Source: Eutypa lata (Eukaryota > Ascomycota > Sordariomycetes > Xylariales > Diatrypaceae). From it: a stretch of DNA of 64,000 bases. The translations under genes and the position numbers were made by a program. The notes below the pieces were generated by a model, which was not told the origin of the DNA, made no database searches, and worked only from the letters and a program-made list of their open reading frames with translations. Below are positions 60,733 to 64,000 of the stretch, one piece after another (positions within the stretch are counted from its first letter, which is position 1; the number at the start of each line of letters is the position of its first letter). Location of the stretch: assembly GCA_022661535.1 (NCBI GenBank), contig JAKULF010000019.1:1-64000 (forward strand), in the 5' to 3' direction.

Positions 60733-63700
60733 ATGGAGCGGGATTTGGAGAAGCAGGCCGTGGGGGCGCCTGCCGATGACGCACGAGCAACAGTGAGCAG
60801 CGAAGGGGTAACCGCCGTGCCCTCGGTAAACACCGCCCCGTCCACCTCGGGGAGCTCTAGCATCACGGACCCGGAACAGCAGCGCGAAACCGCGAGACAG
60901 AACAACCCCAACGGCTTCTCGCGGGTCTCGACTGGCGTCTCAGTGGAGCAGGCCGAGGCCGACTTCGCGGAGCTGCGACGGGAGATATCGCGAGCTAGTC
61001 GCGCCAGCCACTCCCGCAAGAGCGTCGACATCGAGAAGGGTGCCTCCAAAGTCGCCGAGTCTACTGAATCCGACGAGTCGGAGGAGCCCTTCGACCTGGA
61101 GTCGGCGCTGCGGGGTGGATTGGACGCTGAGCAGGAAGCCGGCATCAAGGCGAAGCACATCGGCGTCTACTGGGATGGACTCACAGTCAAGGGCATGGGT
61201 GGTATGACCAACTACGTTAAGACGTTCCCCGATGCGTTCGTCGACTTTGTCGACTACTGGACACCCTTTTTGAATCTGATCGGCAAGGGGAAAAAGGGGG
61301 TCGAGGCCACTCTGCTGGATAATATGAAGGGCGTCGTCAAGCCGGGGGAGATGGTTCTTGTTCTAGGAAGACCAGGATCTGGATGCACCACCTTCCTGAA
61401 GTCGATCGCTAACCAGCGGTATGGCTACACTGGCGTGTCCGGTGAAGTGCTGTATGGCCCCTGGACAGCGGAGGAGTTCAAACAATACCGTGGGGAGGCA
61501 GTGTACAACGAAGAGGACGATCGCCATCACGCCACACTGACCGTTGAGCAGACCCTGGGTTTCGCACTCGATGTCAAGGTTCCAAACAAGTTGCCAGCGG
61601 GCACCACCAAGTCGAAATTCAAGGAGGAAGTCGTTTCCATGCTGCTGAAGATGTTCAATATCGAGCATACGAGGAAAACCGTTGTCGGTGACGCTCTGGT
61701 CCGTGGTGTGTCCGGTGGTGAGAGGAAGCGTGTCTCGATTGCGGAAATGATGATCACAAGCGCTTGTATCTTGTCCTGGGACAACAGTACCAGAGGTCTG
61801 GACGCTAGCACCGCGCTTGATTTCGTCAAGTCTCTCCGAGTGCAGACGAACTTGTACAAGACGTCCACCTTCGTGTCTCTATACCAGGCCTCCGAAAACA
61901 TCTACAAGCTCTTCGACAAGGTCCTCGTCATTGACTCCGGAAAGCAAGTCTACTTTGGTCCCACGAAGGACGCTCGAAGCTACTTCGAGGGCTTAGGGTT
62001 CCTCCCGCGCCCTCGGCAGACCACCCCTGACTACGTCACAGGCTGTACCGACGAATTCGAGCGCGCTTACTCCGAGGGCTACTCGCCGAGCAACGCCCCT
62101 CATAGCCCGGAGACGCTGGCCGATGCGTTCCAAAAGTCGATCCACACCGAACGTTTAACCACCGAGATGAAGGAATACAGGGATACACTCCATGAGAAAT
62201 CCGCCAAGCACGATGATTTCAAGACAGCCGTCCGCGAGAGCAAGCGAGGCGGTGCCACGCGATCCGTTTACAGTGTCGGTTTCCATCTCCAGATCTGGGC
62301 TCTGATGAAGCGCCAGTTCGCCCTGAAGATGCAGGATAAGCTCGGCCTTGGCCTCTCCTGGGCCCGTGCCATCGTCATCGCCATCGTACTAGGAACTCTC
62401 TACTTCGACCTCGGACAGACGTCTGCCAGCGCTTTCAGCAAGGGCGGCCTCCTCTTCGTCAGCCTGCTGTTCAACGCTTTCCAGGCCTTCTCCGAGCTGG
62501 GATCGACGATGACGGGTCGGCCGATAGTCAACAAGCACAAAGCCTACGCGTTCCACCGGCCCTCCGCGCTGTGGATAGGCCAGATCTTCGTAGATACGGC
62601 ATTCTCGGCGACTCAGATCCTGGTGTTTTCCATTATCGTCTACTTCATGACCAATCTGAACCGGACGGCTGGGGCCTTCTTCACGTACTATCTCTTGATT
62701 CTAGTGGGAAATATCGCCATGACCCTGTACTTCCGAATCATCGGTTGTCTGAGTCCGGACTTCGATTATGCCATCAAGTTTGCAGTAGTCACCGTGACTT
62801 TGTTCATCCTGACTTCCGGGTATCTCATCCAGTACCAATCTCAACAGGTCTGGTTACGCTGGATTTTCTGGATCAACGCGCTCGGTTTGGCCTTTGCTAG
62901 TATGATGGCAAACGAATTTGGCTCAAGCCAAATGGAATGCTCTTCCGAATCCCTGATCCCATCCGGTCCCGGCTACACTGACATCAATGCTCAAGTCTGC
63001 ACCCTGCCCGGCTCGACAGCCGGAAACATCCAAGTGGACGGTGCCGCCTACATCACCCAGGGGTTCTCGTATGCGCCGGAAGACTTGTGGAGAAACTTTG
63101 GCATCATCATGGCCATCATCATTTTCTTCCTCGCCATGAACGTGGTGCTCGGAGAGTTCGTCAAGTATGGCATGGGTGGCAATACTGCCAAGGTCTACGC
63201 GAAGCCCGACGATGAGAGAAAGAAGCTCAACGATACGCTGGCCGAGAAGCGACTAGAGCGCCAGAAGTCGAAAGAAACCAACCAGGATGCCGCTCTGCCG
63301 ATCAATTCGACTAGTGTTCTGACTTGGGAAGACCTCAAGTACGATGTGCCCGTTCCCGGTGGCACCCGACGACTTCTCGATGGTGTCTATGGCTACTGCA
63401 AGCCCGGTCAACTCACCGCCCTGATGGGTGCCTCGGGTGCGGGAAAGACTACGCTCCTTGACGTACTGGCAGCTAGGAAGAACATCGGCGTGATTCACGG
63501 TGACATTCTCGTCGACGGCGTCAAGCCTGGCAAGGAATTCCAAAGATCAACGTCTTATGCCGAGCAGATCGACATGCACGACCCGACCCAGACTGTACGA
63601 GAAGCTCTAAGGTTTTCCGCCGACCTGCGACAGCCTTTCGAGACACCCCAGGAAGAAAAGTACGCCTACTGCGAGGAGATCATTGCACTACTGGAAATGG

Positions 63701-64000
63701 AAAGTATCGCGGACTGTATCATTGGCTCTCCTGAAGCAGGTCTTACTGTCGAGCAACGTAAGCGTGTAACCATCGGCGTCGAACTTGCAGCCAAGCCCGA
63801 GCTCCTCCTATTCTTGGACGAACCTACCTCCGGTCTCGACAGCCAAAGCGCTTTCAACATCGTCCGGTTCCTGAAGAAGCTTGCCGCCGCTGGCCAAGCT
63901 ATTCTCTGCACGATTCACCAGCCCAACGCCGCCCTATTCGAGAACTTCGACCGACTACTACTCCTCCAGAGAGGAGGTCAATGCGTCTATTTCGGCGACA
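60733..64000 (+). CDS. PDR/ABCG-type ABC transporter, 5' part (first 1089 residues)
   Basis: Open from ATG 60733 to the window edge with no introns; the full protein should be about 1500 residues. It is a full-size pleiotropic-drug-resistance exporter in the plasma membrane, with nucleotide-binding domains preceding membrane domains. The N-terminal 130 residues are Ser/Glu-rich. NBD1 has the degenerate Walker A GRPGSGCTT (212-220, Cys for Lys, normal for fungal PDRs), signature VSGGERKR (326-333) and Walker B ILSWDN (346-351). The first membrane domain spans about 525-800, with the extracellular loop before the last helix. NBD2 has Walker A GASGAGKTT (899-907), the degenerate signature VEQRKRVTIG usual for the group, and LLLFLDEPTSGLD. 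It probably exports xenobiotics such as azoles or plant defence compounds. The sequence resembles the CDR/Atr subgroup. Confidence 0.95.
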   Translation, partial: MERDLEKQAVGAPADDARATVSSEGVTAVPSVNTAPSTSGSSSITDPEQQRETARQNNPNGFSRVSTGVSVEQAEADFAELRREISRASRASHSRKSVDIEKGASKVAESTESDESEEPFDLESALRGGLDAEQEAGIKAKHIGVYWDGLTVKGMGGMTNYVKTFPDAFVDFVDYWTPFLNLIGKGKKGVEATLLDNMKGVVKPGEMVLVLGRPGSGCTTFLKSIANQRYGYTGVSGEVLYGPWTAEEFKQYRGEAVYNEEDDRHHATLTVEQTLGFALDVKVPNKLPAGTTKSKFKEEVVSMLLKMFNIEHTRKTVVGDALVRGVSGGERKRVSIAEMMITSACILSWDNSTRGLDASTALDFVKSLRVQTNLYKTSTFVSLYQASENIYKLFDKVLVIDSGKQVYFGPTKDARSYFEGLGFLPRPRQTTPDYVTGCTDEFERAYSEGYSPSNAPHSPETLADAFQKSIHTERLTTEMKEYRDTLHEKSAKHDDFKTAVRESKRGGATRSVYSVGFHLQIWALMKRQFALKMQDKLGLGLSWARAIVIAIVLGTLYFDLGQTSASAFSKGGLLFVSLLFNAFQAFSELGSTMTGRPIVNKHKAYAFHRPSALWIGQIFVDTAFSATQILVFSIIVYFMTNLNRTAGAFFTYYLLILVGNIAMTLYFRIIGCLSPDFDYAIKFAVVTVTLFILTSGYLIQYQSQQVWLRWIFWINALGLAFASMMANEFGSSQMECSSESLIPSGPGYTDINAQVCTLPGSTAGNIQVDGAAYITQGFSYAPEDLWRNFGIIMAIIIFFLAMNVVLGEFVKYGMGGNTAKVYAKPDDERKKLNDTLAEKRLERQKSKETNQDAALPINSTSVLTWEDLKYDVPVPGGTRRLLDGVYGYCKPGQLTALMGASGAGKTTLLDVLAARKNIGVIHGDILVDGVKPGKEFQRSTSYAEQIDMHDPTQTVREALRFSADLRQPFETPQEEKYAYCEEIIALLEMESIADCIIGSPEAGLTVEQRKRVTIGVELAAKPELLLFLDEPTSGLDSQSAFNIVRFLKKLAAAGQAILCTIHQPNAALFENFDRLLLLQRGGQCVYFGD

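Overview
The window is nuclear DNA of a filamentous ascomycete. Its genes carry short GT-AG introns (mostly 50-95 nt, often with a CTAAC-like branch site), the intergenic spacers are long and AT-richer, and the proteins are typical of Pezizomycotina. The enzyme set (GH7, GH43, GH16, a GH72 glucanosyltransferase, an orphan P450, a PDR drug pump) suits a plant-associated or wood-decaying Sordariomycete, possibly Xylariales. The taxonomic placement is inference. I rebuilt exon structures by hand by joining open frames at GT-AG sites; for most multi-exon genes the summed exon lengths divide exactly by three.

Layout. 1-0.4 kb: near-pure A/T block that looks like a RIP-degraded relic. 0.9-3.3 kb: small hypothetical gene and an intronless sulfatase, tail to tail. 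5.1-7.5 kb: 11-exon GH43 glycosidase. 8.1-9.6 kb: F-box protein whose first junction does not resolve cleanly. 10.5-11.6 kb: GH16 glucanase. 14.2-22.1 kb: housekeeping block with AATF/Bfr2 (ribosome biogenesis), Ind1 (complex I Fe-S assembly), an SPF30-type splicing factor and an acidic DUF7587-like protein. 23.1-24.8 kb: GPI-anchored GH72 enzyme. 24.8-34.3 kb: gene-poor, with one small membrane protein and one P450. 34.4-41.5 kb: GFA-type protein, aldehyde dehydrogenase, Saf4/CCDC130-like splicing factor, UBC8-type E2. 42.5-47.8 kb: secreted cysteine-rich protein, cyclase-family hydrolase, and a flavin monooxygenase gene carrying two lesions. 48.6-49.8 kb: RNA ligase resembling the DraRnl/Rnl5 group. 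50.3-51.8 kb: GH7 endoglucanase. 54.9-55.9 kb: CK2 regulatory subunit. 56-60.7 kb: gene-free tract rich in GTAGGTA/GTATGTA words. 60.7 kb to the end: PDR-type ABC transporter cut by the window edge.

The genes do not form one pathway. Conserved housekeeping genes (AATF, Ind1, SPF30, Saf4, UBC8, CK2 beta) alternate with accessory genes for plant-polymer breakdown, wall remodelling and detoxification. The points most worth checking are the two independent lesions in the monooxygenase gene (a lost splice acceptor and a 5-bp tandem duplication), the missing canonical donor in intron 3 of the UBC8 gene, and the fungal RNA ligase with a complete set of nucleotidyltransferase motifs.
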